From: Siphonodentalium dalli
Taxonomy: Eukaryota > Mollusca > Scaphopoda > Gadilida > Siphonodentaliidae
Direction: 5' to 3'
Assembly: GCA_032622095.1 (NCBI GenBank)
Contig: CP136065.1
Coordinates: 58,521,949 to 58,585,948 of the forward strand
Length of the DNA: 64,000 bases
Positions 63,600-64,000 of this stretch are shown here, in pieces. The stretch's first letter is position 1. Each line of letters starts with the position of its first letter. A program made the position numbers and the translations under genes. The notes under the pieces are model-generated. The model was not told the origin of the DNA and did no database searches. It saw only the letters and a list, made by a program, of their open reading frames with translations.

Positions 63600-64000
63600 G
63601 TCTGTCCAATAATTGTTCTGGGGGTTATTTAAATTAGCAGTATCCACCTGTCCTTGAATCCGTCTCATAATAAGCCTTTTCTCATTTTAAAGTCCATAAA
63701 GTCGGATGGGTGATTCTGTAACCGTGAATGAATTCATCTGGATTTTTGCCTCTTGATTTTAACTGAACACTGCTCTCTGACGATTTTATGAACTTCTGAA
63801 AATAAGCTTTGTGTTTGAAATCCCTGGTCGGTATTAAGTCAGGGTTTCCGTTAGTACGGCTCAGCGTCCGTAGGACGGCCTCATTCCTCTAGCAGATGAT
63901 CTGTTTGGTTCATACATTTACCAAAAGTCAGTAGCAATATGTCGTAAAAAAATCCGGCTGCAACGGGAGTTGTTCGGGGGGTTAAACAGAATACTGGTGA
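63600..64000. other. Unassigned end of window
   Basis: No ABCE1 exon, snoRNA box pair or repeat end is recognised. The string GTACGGCTCAGCGTCCGTAGG near 63856 looks like the edge of another repeat cut by the window end. Confidence 0.35.

Overview
The window is animal genomic DNA, AT-rich and dense in repeats. Introns with GT-AG borders, a Cys-loop receptor gene, L2/CR1-type LINE remains and many hAT- and piggyBac-like miniature elements suggest a marine invertebrate. I cannot fix the phylum from sequence alone.

The main gene is ABCE1 (RLI1, the ribosome-recycling ATPase) on the + strand. Twelve internal exons lie between 23683 and 55650. They join in frame to about 523 codons, from the second half of the Fe-S domain through both ATPase domains. 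The first coding exon (start codon and first four-cysteine motif) and the last one or two exons (about the final 50 residues) are not visible and probably lie outside the window.

The most striking content is a large set of small nucleolar RNA genes on the ABCE1 sense strand, inside or just upstream of its visible introns. I count 42 copies in five families. Upstream of the first visible exon (11.3-23.3 kb) nine copies of a C/D-box family ('C') are interleaved with seven copies of an H/ACA family ('A'). The 9.9-kb intron 32262-42123 holds six copies of a C/D family ('U38-like') whose guide matches vertebrate SNORD38. The introns after 48418 and after 55650 hold nine copies of H/ACA family 'B' and eleven of H/ACA family 'E', alternating. 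Boxes, terminal stems and compensatory changes are visible; three copies are truncated. ABCE1 thus looks like a coding gene whose introns serve as a snoRNA factory, with many copies per intron.

On the opposite strand, at 14171-15388, lies an intronless Cys-loop ligand-gated channel gene with its own TATA-like promoter, between two family-C snoRNAs.

The rest is mobile and repetitive DNA: a 4.3-kb terminal-inverted-repeat element (4.8-9.1 kb) containing a nested hAT element (7263-8993); a dead L2/CR1 LINE (34.5-37.7 kb, minus) split by a 1057-bp hAT insertion; a short hAT-type element at 29375-29629; TTAA-flanked miniature elements with palindromic cores; mariner-like palindromes; an 82-bp minisatellite (49.1-50.1 kb); and several dispersed families that recur across the window.
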